Assembly: GCA_002321855.1 (NCBI GenBank)
Contig: DCMX01000240.1
Coordinates: forward strand, 9,468 to 16,593
DNA length: 7,126 nucleotides
DNA from: Fidelibacterota bacterium UBA1611
Lineage (GTDB): Bacteria; Fidelibacterota; Marinisomatia; Marinisomatales; UBA1611
Direction of reading: 5' to 3'
Shown here: piece by piece, positions 1 through 6,717 of the stretch
How positions within the stretch are numbered: position 1 is the first letter of the stretch
Layout of the letters: every line of letters begins with the position of its first letter
The notes under the pieces: model-generated
The model's database searches: none
What the model saw: the letters and a program-made list of their open reading frames with translations, nothing else
Told to the model about the DNA's origin: nothing
Translations under genes and position numbers: made by a program

Positions 1-1482
1 TTCATATGGTTTTTGATCTTTGCTTCTATTCATGCCATAATTATAATGTATTATTTTGAACCATTAGATAGAATATCAAGTGTTATTCTGAATACCTATG
101 TTTATTTACCTTTATCAACTATTCTTTCCTTACCTTATATATTTTATATCCTGCTTTATTCCAAAACCGATAACGTTATAAAAAAACTTTATTCATTAAA
201 TGTAAATAATATCAAACGACTCCAGAAAAAGTCTATACATATATCTATGCAAAATACTGATGTTGTTGAACATTATCAGTATTCACTGATGGCCACCATA
301 GACCAGTTTGATGACCTGCTTGAGTATATTTCTTTCAAGGAAGCACAAACAGAAATCATTCGTCGTGTTGGTGATACGATTCGCGTTTATATGGAGAATA
401 AGGATGAAATAAGCCAAAACTTTTTTTCGGCCACTCAAACCGTTAGGTTTAATCCCACATTTCGAACATATGTAGAGAACCAATATAAAGAATTAGAAGA
501 ACGCAAAACATTTTATGAGGTGAAATCATTTCGCATGATGGGGAACGCCTATATTCGGAAAATGGATAATGGGGAATACGAATTGGCCTCGCTGATTGTC
601 AGTGAAGTAGTGGAAATTGGTCTATTGGCTTTAAAGCTTAATCATGAAGACCTGATCACTGATATAAACATCAGGTTCAATACATTTATGCGCTTTGCGA
701 TCAAACATGCAATCCGGAATAACGAACCAAGAAATCTATATAATCTTGCTTTTCATTATTCTTTGCTGCTTCAGGGTTATGTAAATCACAAAAAACAAGA
801 TCTCCTGAAACAGGGGTATTTCTATTTTAAGTATTATGGAAATGAGATTTACAAACATGCTGCAAACAATCCTTCGTTATATTTTATTGTTGATACACTG
901 ACATCAGAACTGAAAAAAATATCCATTATTATTTCCGAAAGAGAATGGGATAATGAAATTCAAGAATATCTTTTAGGGGAAATATTACAGTTGGATAACC
1001 CTCCTGATTATCCAAAAGAAAATCTCGACCAGAATGTGAACAATGGGGTTCGTGTTCTACAAATAGGGCTGGCATTGCACTACATTAAGATTGAAAAACC
1101 CAAGTTTGCAGAAATAATCATATCTGATGTTCTTGATGATTTAGCCTACTTCGATAATAAAACTTATCTCGACCTGATGGATGGTTTATATAACAGGATC
1201 CGATTTAGCGGTCCAACTTTCTGGGAAGATACAGATCGTGGGAACACAAATATTTATTTCTCTCCAGATAGTGATATCATTGACGATTTCAAAAAAATAT
1301 TATCTAAACAGATGAAAGAACGATTAAAGGAGTTGGATCGAGATGCCCAGTTCCTCAGGTTGGAACTTGATCAATTACAAGCAAAAGATAAAGATGGGAA
1401 GCTTACCCAAACCGAAAAAACTAGGATGATAGAGCTCGCAGAGCAAATTTCCACGCGCAGAAAAACATTTTTTATCGGATAG
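1..1482 (+). CDS. Membrane-anchored helical protein of unknown function, 5'-partial
   Basis: I do not recognise this family. The frame is open to the first base of the window: codons before the TTG at 13 read FIWF, continuing a hydrophobic segment, so the true start is probably upstream and the TTG is unlikely to be it. Numbering from that TTG (489 residues): a first membrane helix runs from before residue 1 to about 14, and a second covers about 30-50 (ending YIFYILLY), followed by a lysine-rich cytoplasmic-type stretch. Residues 60-400 are mostly predicted-helical and polar, with aromatic-rich patches (for example FYFKYYGNEIY near 270-280), without recognisable catalytic motifs. Residues about 428-485 are strongly charged with heptad-like leucines, consistent with a coiled coil, and the protein ends FFIG. 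The TAG stop lies 4 bases from the convergent CNBD gene's stop. A membrane-tethered scaffold or sensor is possible, but no function is assigned. The long uninterrupted frame and plausible protein composition support a real gene. Confidence 0.85.
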   Translation, partial: FIWFLIFASIHAIIIMYYFEPLDRISSVILNTYVYLPLSTILSLPYIFYILLYSKTDNVIKKLYSLNVNNIKRLQKKSIHISMQNTDVVEHYQYSLMATIDQFDDLLEYISFKEAQTEIIRRVGDTIRVYMENKDEISQNFFSATQTVRFNPTFRTYVENQYKELEERKTFYEVKSFRMMGNAYIRKMDNGEYELASLIVSEVVEIGLLALKLNHEDLITDINIRFNTFMRFAIKHAIRNNEPRNLYNLAFHYSLLLQGYVNHKKQDLLKQGYFYFKYYGNEIYKHAANNPSLYFIVDTLTSELKKISIIISEREWDNEIQEYLLGEILQLDNPPDYPKENLDQNVNNGVRVLQIGLALHYIKIEKPKFAEIIISDVLDDLAYFDNKTYLDLMDGLYNRIRFSGPTFWEDTDRGNTNIYFSPDSDIIDDFKKILSKQMKERLKELDRDAQFLRLELDQLQAKDKDGKLTQTEKTRMIELAEQISTRRKTFFIG

Positions 1483-1486
1483 AAAT

Positions 1487-2050
1487 TTAACGCGTTAGTA
1501 TAAAAAAGAAAGCCTGGGTTAAATTAGAAATATCCTTACTTGCTGTAGCCAAATTAGTGACCGCCGCTTTCGCTACCTCAAAGTATACTGGACTCCCGAT
1601 AGATGGATTCTCATCCACAATCGTAGAAAAATCATCCAGTTTTAATATGCCATATCCCACATCTGTAGTCGAATCTACATGAGCAGTACGGATTGCATCA
1701 TCAAGAACTAATGAAAATTCACCGATCCCAAATGCGGGTGCTTGAACCACCGCAACATTTGGTTCGGTTATTGGCTTCGTTGAAGGAGGCGGGTCTGTTG
1801 TTTCCAAACGAATTATTGATTTTCGGGACATGGTAAAACCACTGGCAGCCTTGACCATCATATTCTTGGAAACTTCTACTTGCCCCTGAAATACAAGAAT
1901 CATCGTATCGCCAGTATCTCCTTCTTTAAGAAGTCTTGTTTTGGGACCACATGTTTTTTGCTCCACGACCTTTGCAATCTTAGCACACATATCTTCTGGG
2001 AGCTTACTAAAATAATTGATCTTTTTTATTTGTTTGGCATCGACACTCAT
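1487..2050 (-). CDS. Small stand-alone cyclic nucleotide-binding domain protein
   Basis: The 187-residue protein is essentially one CRP/PKA-type CNBD with no DNA-binding or enzymatic domain and no membrane segment, so it is probably a cytoplasmic regulatory subunit. Residues 12-32 match the N-terminal helix (YFSKLPEDMCAKIAKVVE). Residues 43-60 carry the typical EGDTGDTMILVFQGQVEV beta-roll signature. The phosphate-binding cassette is at about 107-125, FGIGEFSLVLDDAIRTAHV; E111 and R121 occupy the positions that in this family contact the ribose hydroxyl and the cyclic phosphate. Residues 136-150 (LKLDDFSTIVDENPS) match the C-terminal lid region. An unusual insertion of about 40 residues (63-105, with a PPP run) separates the signature from the cassette. 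The ATG start is supported by GAGGTAG just upstream, which overlaps the channel gene's stop 4 bases away, implying coupled translation. It is therefore likely a partner of the channel. Which nucleotide binds, or whether one binds, cannot be read from sequence. Confidence 0.88.
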   Translation of the reverse strand: MSVDAKQIKKINYFSKLPEDMCAKIAKVVEQKTCGPKTRLLKEGDTGDTMILVFQGQVEVSKNMMVKAASGFTMSRKSIIRLETTDPPPSTKPITEPNVAVVQAPAFGIGEFSLVLDDAIRTAHVDSTTDVGYGILKLDDFSTIVDENPSIGSPVYFEVAKAAVTNLATASKDISNLTQAFFFILTR

Positions 2051-2054
2051 AAAT

Positions 2055-2061
2055 CTACCTC
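2055..2061 (-). promoter_or_regulatory. Shine-Dalgarno of the CNBD gene overlapping the channel stop codon
   Basis: On the minus strand the sequence reads GAGGTAG, then ATTT, then the ATG of the CNBD gene. The TAG within it is the stop codon of the upstream channel gene. The motif has good anti-16S complementarity and acceptable spacing, it fixes the CNBD start, and it means ribosomes terminating on the channel message sit on the next gene's ribosome binding site. Confidence 0.8.
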
Positions 2062-3443
2062 AGGACCAGTGCTCTATGTTTATTATCTACAACATAATTA
2101 TCAGACGGATTTATTTCAACTATAACATGCTCATCGCTGGAAAGTTTTATCCCAGCACTGTCAAGCTGTTCTGTGATCATATCCCTGATAAAAGGGCTCC
2201 CACTATCACCCATTTGATCTTCCAGACTGAAACCTGCTTTTCGAATCGCATATCCAACTAACAGCCATTGGTGTTTAAACTTATAATATGCTGATATTTT
2301 ATTATGGGTTAGCCCCATCAATCCCTTAGGTATGGACACAACCTGAATCCCTTTATCCTGCTCTTCTTGGGTAATCAATTCATCAAATAATTGTGGGACA
2401 CCCGGATCAGTGACATGTTTGGCAAGCATATGAGGTATATGTTCATCGGGGAAAACAATTTCGTTGACATTCGCACGTTTTAAGTGTGATATATATTCAT
2501 CATCTAAAATATAAGCAACCACTTGGATTCCATCGGAAATAGATTTCGCTGTAAGGGCTGTTAGAACTGTTTTATCTTCATCTGGATGTTCATTAGGAAG
2601 CAACCCTGAATAATCTGGCATAATCATGAACGTACCACACTCTTCAATAAACGCATCTTTTAAAACCATTTCTTGTGTATAATTTTCAGACAAATGAGTA
2701 ACATCTAATCGCTCAAAACCTGAGACCGCTCTCTTTATGATCTCACTTTCTGTTTCATTAATTAATATCACTATCGGATTAGCATCCTTATTTGCTTCAA
2801 TCAATCTTAGTGTTGATTGTATGGCAGGATGCCATCCAGCAATTATTATATGCCCATGAAATTTATTCTCATCCAATTTATCATCTCCTTTCAGACGCGC
2901 GGCCACTAATACAGATGCTACGGCACCGCCAAGCAGAGTAACGATGCCAAAATTGAGTAACATTATTATAATTGTAAGAAGCTTTCCTAGGTGTGTCACC
3001 GGGCTCACATCCCCATAACCAACCGTTGTAAATGTTACAACAGACCACCAAAAAGTATGAAAAAACGTATCAACCCAATTTGGGTCACCATCTCCGAATT
3101 GGAAACCATCTCCAATATCACTAATAACATCCCCATAGAACAAATCATACTCAACAATCGTCAGTATTGCGGTTGATATTAGCATTAAGCCAAAGGACCA
3201 TATGGCATATCTGAATAAGTCATTTAATTGATATAATTGCTTAAGTCTTATTAGATACTCTACGACAGGATTTTTTTTGTAATCCTTATAATGTTGGACA
3301 TTGGCGTCATCTTCAACTGTAGTCACAGCTTCATCAACCAAAGATTCATGAAGATGATCATAGAGTGACTGGTTGACCTGTATCGACTCCTCTATTTTAC
3401 CAAAAGATGTGGTTTCTTCCTGCGGCTGCTTATCAGTTTGCAT
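2055..3443 (-). CDS. Two-TM potassium channel with C-terminal RCK (TrkA-N/TrkA-C) domain, MthK-like
   Basis: This 462-residue protein is a probable inner-membrane, ligand-gated K+ channel, active as a tetramer by family analogy. A polar, acidic N-terminal tail covers 1-70. TM1 is about 78-97. A long acidic/glycine-rich loop (98-125) precedes the pore helix (126-138, FFHTFWWSVVTF) and the selectivity filter TTVGYGD at 139-145, the K+ signature. TM2 is about 152-182, with candidate hinge glycines G166, G172 and G173. The RCK Rossmann lobe starts at GHIIIAGWHPAIQ (197-209) and runs to about 345. It resembles the MthK-type GW motif and lacks the GxGxxG of NAD-binding TrkA. A TrkA-C-like lobe follows (about 365-445, IQVVSIPKG and WLLVGYAI). 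Aligned by eye, MthK's Ca2+ ligands E210 and E212 fall on Y311 and L313, so Ca2+ gating by that site is doubtful. The ATG start is preceded by an in-frame stop at 3474-3476, and no other in-frame Met occurs before residue 87; the Shine-Dalgarno is weak. The CNBD gene follows 4 bases downstream. Confidence 0.94.
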   Translation of the reverse strand: MQTDKQPQEETTSFGKIEESIQVNQSLYDHLHESLVDEAVTTVEDDANVQHYKDYKKNPVVEYLIRLKQLYQLNDLFRYAIWSFGLMLISTAILTIVEYDLFYGDVISDIGDGFQFGDGDPNWVDTFFHTFWWSVVTFTTVGYGDVSPVTHLGKLLTIIIMLLNFGIVTLLGGAVASVLVAARLKGDDKLDENKFHGHIIIAGWHPAIQSTLRLIEANKDANPIVILINETESEIIKRAVSGFERLDVTHLSENYTQEMVLKDAFIEECGTFMIMPDYSGLLPNEHPDEDKTVLTALTAKSISDGIQVVAYILDDEYISHLKRANVNEIVFPDEHIPHMLAKHVTDPGVPQLFDELITQEEQDKGIQVVSIPKGLMGLTHNKISAYYKFKHQWLLVGYAIRKAGFSLEDQMGDSGSPFIRDMITEQLDSAGIKLSSDEHVIVEINPSDNYVVDNKHRALVLR

Positions 3444-3470
3444 ATGTTTGAATCTATTTGTTTTTAAAGC

Positions 3471-3487
3471 TATTTATCAGATAAATA
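3471..3487. promoter_or_regulatory. 17-bp perfect palindrome in the channel gene leader, operator-like
   Basis: TATTTATC-A-GATAAATA is an exact 8-bp inverted repeat around a single central base, 28 bases upstream of the channel ATG in the only sizeable gap on the minus strand. With a one- to three-base loop it is a poor RNA hairpin and has no following T tract, so a binding site for a dimeric regulator is more plausible than a terminator. AT-rich palindromes also arise by chance, and no known regulator consensus is recognised. Confidence 0.4.
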
Positions 3488-3489
3488 TC

Positions 3490-3524
3490 CAAAAATACTA
3501 TCGAAATATTCATGAATAAGCAAA
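3490..3524 (-). promoter_or_regulatory. Possible promoter of the channel/CNBD operon (Bacteroidetes-like elements)
   Basis: On the minus strand TTTG (3521-3524) is followed after 23 bases by TATTTTTG (3490-3497), matching the TTTG / TAnnTTTG pattern of Bacteroidetes-type promoters, although the spacing is at or beyond the long end. No good sigma70-type pair stands out. The placement, between the carB stop and the channel ATG and just upstream of the 17-bp palindrome, is suitable. In AT-rich DNA this match is weak evidence, and transcription could instead continue from carAB. Confidence 0.2.
3507..3518. repeat. 12-bp perfect palindrome TATTCATGAATA
   Basis: This exact 12-bp palindrome lies between the carB stop codon and the channel gene, 19 bases from the larger 17-bp palindrome. 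It has no loop and cannot act as an intrinsic terminator. It could be a second regulator site or chance in AT-rich DNA; the half-site differs from that of the other palindrome. Confidence 0.3.
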
Positions 3525-3531
3525 CACGAAC

Positions 3532-6500
3532 TTAAATGTGGTATTCTTGAAGTGACTTGACATTTAGCGGTCCTGATAACCTTATAGCGCGAACAATTGC
3601 TTCGGCTCCAGAGAGTGTTGTAATCACCATAATATTTTTTTGAATGCATGCTTGCCCAATAGATTCCTCATCATACCTTGCTTGAGCCCCCAAAGGTGTA
3701 TTAATGACTATATCGATCTCATCATTTTTTATCCCATCAACCACATTAGGCCTTCCTTCTCCAACTTTGAATATAGATCTTACCGGGATACCATTTTGAA
3801 TTAATGCTTTTGTAGTGCCGGTGGTTGCAATAATATTAAATCCCATTTCATACAAATCTCTCGCTATAGGAATAATATTCAATTTATCTTGATTATTCAC
3901 TGAAATAAATATTGTTCCTTTTTCGGGGATATTATTGTTGGCACTTATTGACGCTTTACGGAAAGACTCCCCAAACGTTTTTGAGATTCCCATAACTTCT
4001 CCGGTTGATTTCATTTCAGGGCTTAAAAAAACGGATTCTTGAGGGAATTTATTGAACGGTAATACAGCTTCTTTTACCGCAATGTGTTTCCCTCTATCCC
4101 ATTTTTTTAAATCATAATCAATCAGTTTTTTACCAGTTGCTATCTGTGCAGCAATTTTCGCCAGAGGAACATTCGTTGCTTTACTGACAAATGGGATTGT
4201 CCTACTAGCCCTTGGATTCACTTCCAGGATATATACTTTTTTATCTTTATATGCAAACTGAAGATTAATCAATCCTTTTACATTTAGCTCTAATGCCAAT
4301 ACTTTGGTAATCCTTATGATCTCTTCCAGGGCCACACCCGTAATACGATACGGAGGCAAAACACATGCCGAGTCACCAGAATGGATTCCTGCCTCTTCTA
4401 TGTGCTGCATGATTCCTCCAATATGTACTGATTCACCATCACACAGGGCATCCACATCAAACTCGAAAGCATCTTCCAGAAATTCATCAATCAGAATGGG
4501 ATGTCCTTCGGTCACATCTGCAGATCGTACAACATAATCAATCAATTGTTTTTTAGAATAAACGATTTCCATGGCCCTACCTCCAAGCACATAACTGGGT
4601 CGTGCAAGCACTGGAAAACCTATCCGGTCTGCTATTAAGACAACCTCATCCAATGTACAACCAGTATCATACTGCGGGCATACTATATTCAGTGCTTCAA
4701 GGATTTGACCAAATTTTTCCCTGTTTTCTGCTAAATCAATATTTTTTGGAGATGTACCAATAATTTTTACACCCGCATCGAATAAAGCATTACAAATCTT
4801 CAGGGGTGTTTGTCCACCGAACTGGACCAGTACACCATCCGGTTTTTCGAACTCTGCGATATTCAGTACATCTTCATAGGTAACTGGTTCAAAGTATAAA
4901 CGATCTACTATATCGAAATCTGTGCTTACAGTCTCTGGGTTACAATTGACCATAATTGTCTTGTAGCCTAATTCCTTTAGTCCGAACACAGCCTGAACAC
5001 AGCAGTAATCAAACTCAATCCCCTGACCAATACGATTGGGGCCACTTCCTAAAATCATTATTTTCTTACCTTTCAACGGACTGATTTCGTTCTCTTCATC
5101 ATAGGTAGAATAACAGTATGGTGTTTTAGCCGCAAATTCACCGGCACAGGTATCCACGATTTTAAATGAGGGGTAAATTAACTTTTCATAGCGCATTTCC
5201 CGAACTTCTTCCTCAGAATTTCCACGCATTCGGCCAATCTGTTTATCTGAAAAACCATTATGTTTTAATATTCTTAAGGTGGTTGACCCTTTAAACTTTG
5301 AAAGGTATTCTATCTGATGTAGAAACCAGGGGTCAATCTTTGTTATTTTAAAAACGTCTTCAACTGTTTTACCATCAAGAAAGGCTTGACGAACTTTCAA
5401 TAGACGAAAAGCGGTTGCAAATCGTAGAGCGGTCAAGTCTAAGGGGCGAGCACGACTCAAATTCGAATCTATTTCGGTTAGCTTTTTTGGCTCCAGCCCA
5501 TCTAATCCCACTTCCAAGGATCGAAAAGCTTTTTGTAATGATTCTCTAAATGTCCGACCAATCGCCATTACCTCACCAACACTTTGCATCTGAACCCCAA
5601 GATGCCCCGATGCTGAAGGGAATTTCTCAAAATCAAAACGTGGTACTTTTGTGACTATATAATCAATTGTGGGTTCAAAGGCTGCAAGTGTTTTCCCTGT
5701 AACATCATTTGACAGCTCATCAAGTGTATAACCTACAGCTAGTTTGGCTGCAACCTTTGCAATTGGATAACCAGTGGCTTTTGAGGCAAGAGCAGATGAA
5801 CGGCTAACTCTTGGGTTCATTTCGATAATGATCATTCGTCCATTTTCAGGGTTCAAAGCAAACTGGACATTGGAACCACCTGTTTCTACTCCGATTATTC
5901 TTAAGCATTTGATAGCCCAGTTACGCATTTTTTGGTATTCTTTGTCTGTAAGAGTCATTGCTGGTGCAACAGTTATGGAATCACCGGTATGTATACCCAT
6001 TGGGTCGATATTTTCTATTGAGCAAATCACAATAATATTATTTGCATTATCTCGAATTACTTCCAGTTCGAATTCTTTCCAACCTAGTAAAGATTCCTCA
6101 ATCAAAATTTCGGTTATTGGGCTTGCAATTAAACCATTTTTTACCAATTCTTTGAATTCATCAATATTATACGCCACTGACCCACCCGTACCACCAAGGG
6201 TAAATGAAGGTCGAATAATTACTGGAAATTCCATCGTGCCTATCAATGTTAAAGCTTCTTTCCAATCGTGGACAAACCCACCTCTTGCAGTTTCAATTCC
6301 AACCTCTTCCATAACTGTTTTAAAACGCTCGCGATTTTCAGCCTTTTCAATTGCTTCCACTTGGGCTCCAATAAGCTGGACATTGAATTTTTTCAATATC
6401 TTTTCTCTATGGAGATCCATTGTCAGGTTTAAGGCAGTCTGTCCACCAACAGTTGGTAAAATCGCATCTGGTTTTTCCTTTTCAATTATTGCTATAACAT

Positions 6501-6717
6501 ATTCTAATGTTATGGGTTCGATATAAGTACAATCCGCAATATTAGGGTCGGTCATAATCGTTGCTGGATTAGAATTCAAAAGAAGGATTCGATATCCTTC
6601 TTCCTTTAGGGCACGTGCAGCCTGTGTTCCAGAATAATCAAACTCACAAGCTTGTCCAATAACGATTGGACCTGCACCAATTATCAATATGGATTCTATA
6701 TCAGTTCGTTTGGGCAT
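3532..6717 (-). CDS. carB: Carbamoyl phosphate synthetase large subunit
   Basis: CarB uses ammonia from CarA, bicarbonate and two ATP to make carbamoyl phosphate in the cytoplasm, feeding pyrimidine and arginine synthesis. It has 1061 residues (E. coli 1073) and all domains: carboxyphosphate half 1-400 (IIGAGPIVIGQ at 12-22, ATP loop RPSFTLGGTGGS 169-180, metal ligands Q285/E299/N301), oligomerisation region about 400-550, carbamoyl phosphate half about 550-930 (GSGPNRIGQGIEFD 557-570, RPSYVLGGRAME 706-717, Q820/E832/N834), and an MGS-type allosteric domain about 935-1061. Residues matching the E. coli ornithine contacts E783, D791 and E892 are kept as E774, D782 and E883. UMP/IMP contacts K954, T974, T977 and K993 are kept as K945, T965, T968 and K984, so allosteric control by nucleotides and ornithine is plausible; E. 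coli Y1040 and D1041 are replaced by V1031 and I1032. The start gives the canonical MPKRTDIESI N-terminus. It overlaps carA by 17 bases and has no clear Shine-Dalgarno, suggesting coupling to carA. Confidence 0.99.
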   Translation of the reverse strand: MPKRTDIESILIIGAGPIVIGQACEFDYSGTQAARALKEEGYRILLLNSNPATIMTDPNIADCTYIEPITLEYVIAIIEKEKPDAILPTVGGQTALNLTMDLHREKILKKFNVQLIGAQVEAIEKAENRERFKTVMEEVGIETARGGFVHDWKEALTLIGTMEFPVIIRPSFTLGGTGGSVAYNIDEFKELVKNGLIASPITEILIEESLLGWKEFELEVIRDNANNIIVICSIENIDPMGIHTGDSITVAPAMTLTDKEYQKMRNWAIKCLRIIGVETGGSNVQFALNPENGRMIIIEMNPRVSRSSALASKATGYPIAKVAAKLAVGYTLDELSNDVTGKTLAAFEPTIDYIVTKVPRFDFEKFPSASGHLGVQMQSVGEVMAIGRTFRESLQKAFRSLEVGLDGLEPKKLTEIDSNLSRARPLDLTALRFATAFRLLKVRQAFLDGKTVEDVFKITKIDPWFLHQIEYLSKFKGSTTLRILKHNGFSDKQIGRMRGNSEEEVREMRYEKLIYPSFKIVDTCAGEFAAKTPYCYSTYDEENEISPLKGKKIMILGSGPNRIGQGIEFDYCCVQAVFGLKELGYKTIMVNCNPETVSTDFDIVDRLYFEPVTYEDVLNIAEFEKPDGVLVQFGGQTPLKICNALFDAGVKIIGTSPKNIDLAENREKFGQILEALNIVCPQYDTGCTLDEVVLIADRIGFPVLARPSYVLGGRAMEIVYSKKQLIDYVVRSADVTEGHPILIDEFLEDAFEFDVDALCDGESVHIGGIMQHIEEAGIHSGDSACVLPPYRITGVALEEIIRITKVLALELNVKGLINLQFAYKDKKVYILEVNPRASRTIPFVSKATNVPLAKIAAQIATGKKLIDYDLKKWDRGKHIAVKEAVLPFNKFPQESVFLSPEMKSTGEVMGISKTFGESFRKASISANNNIPEKGTIFISVNNQDKLNIIPIARDLYEMGFNIIATTGTTKALIQNGIPVRSIFKVGEGRPNVVDGIKNDEIDIVINTPLGAQARYDEESIGQACIQKNIMVITTLSGAEAIVRAIRLSGPLNVKSLQEYHI

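Noticed and set aside
13..15. TTG as the start codon of the plus-strand gene
   Set aside because: The frame continues upstream to the window edge with hydrophobic codons that complete a membrane helix, and there is no room to see a ribosome site. The gene is more likely truncated by the window.
283..483. 66-codon minus-strand frame with several cysteines, reminiscent of a zinc-binding peptide
   Set aside because: It is antisense within the long plus-strand gene and the cysteines do not form a regular paired CxxC spacing (only one CSKC). It is treated as a shadow.
1880..2261. Two overlapping 81-codon plus-strand frames across the CNBD/channel junction
   Set aside because: They are antisense to two well-supported coding regions and overlap each other in different frames, and their translations show no protein-like features.
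3471..3487. Intrinsic terminator for carB at the 17-bp palindrome
   Set aside because: The stem is nearly all A/T, the loop would be one to three bases, and no T tract follows on the minus strand.
5774..6526. 250-codon open frame on the plus strand
   Set aside because: It lies fully antisense to the conserved first ATP-grasp half of carB, and its serine/isoleucine-rich translation has no domain pattern. It is a shadow of carB codon use.
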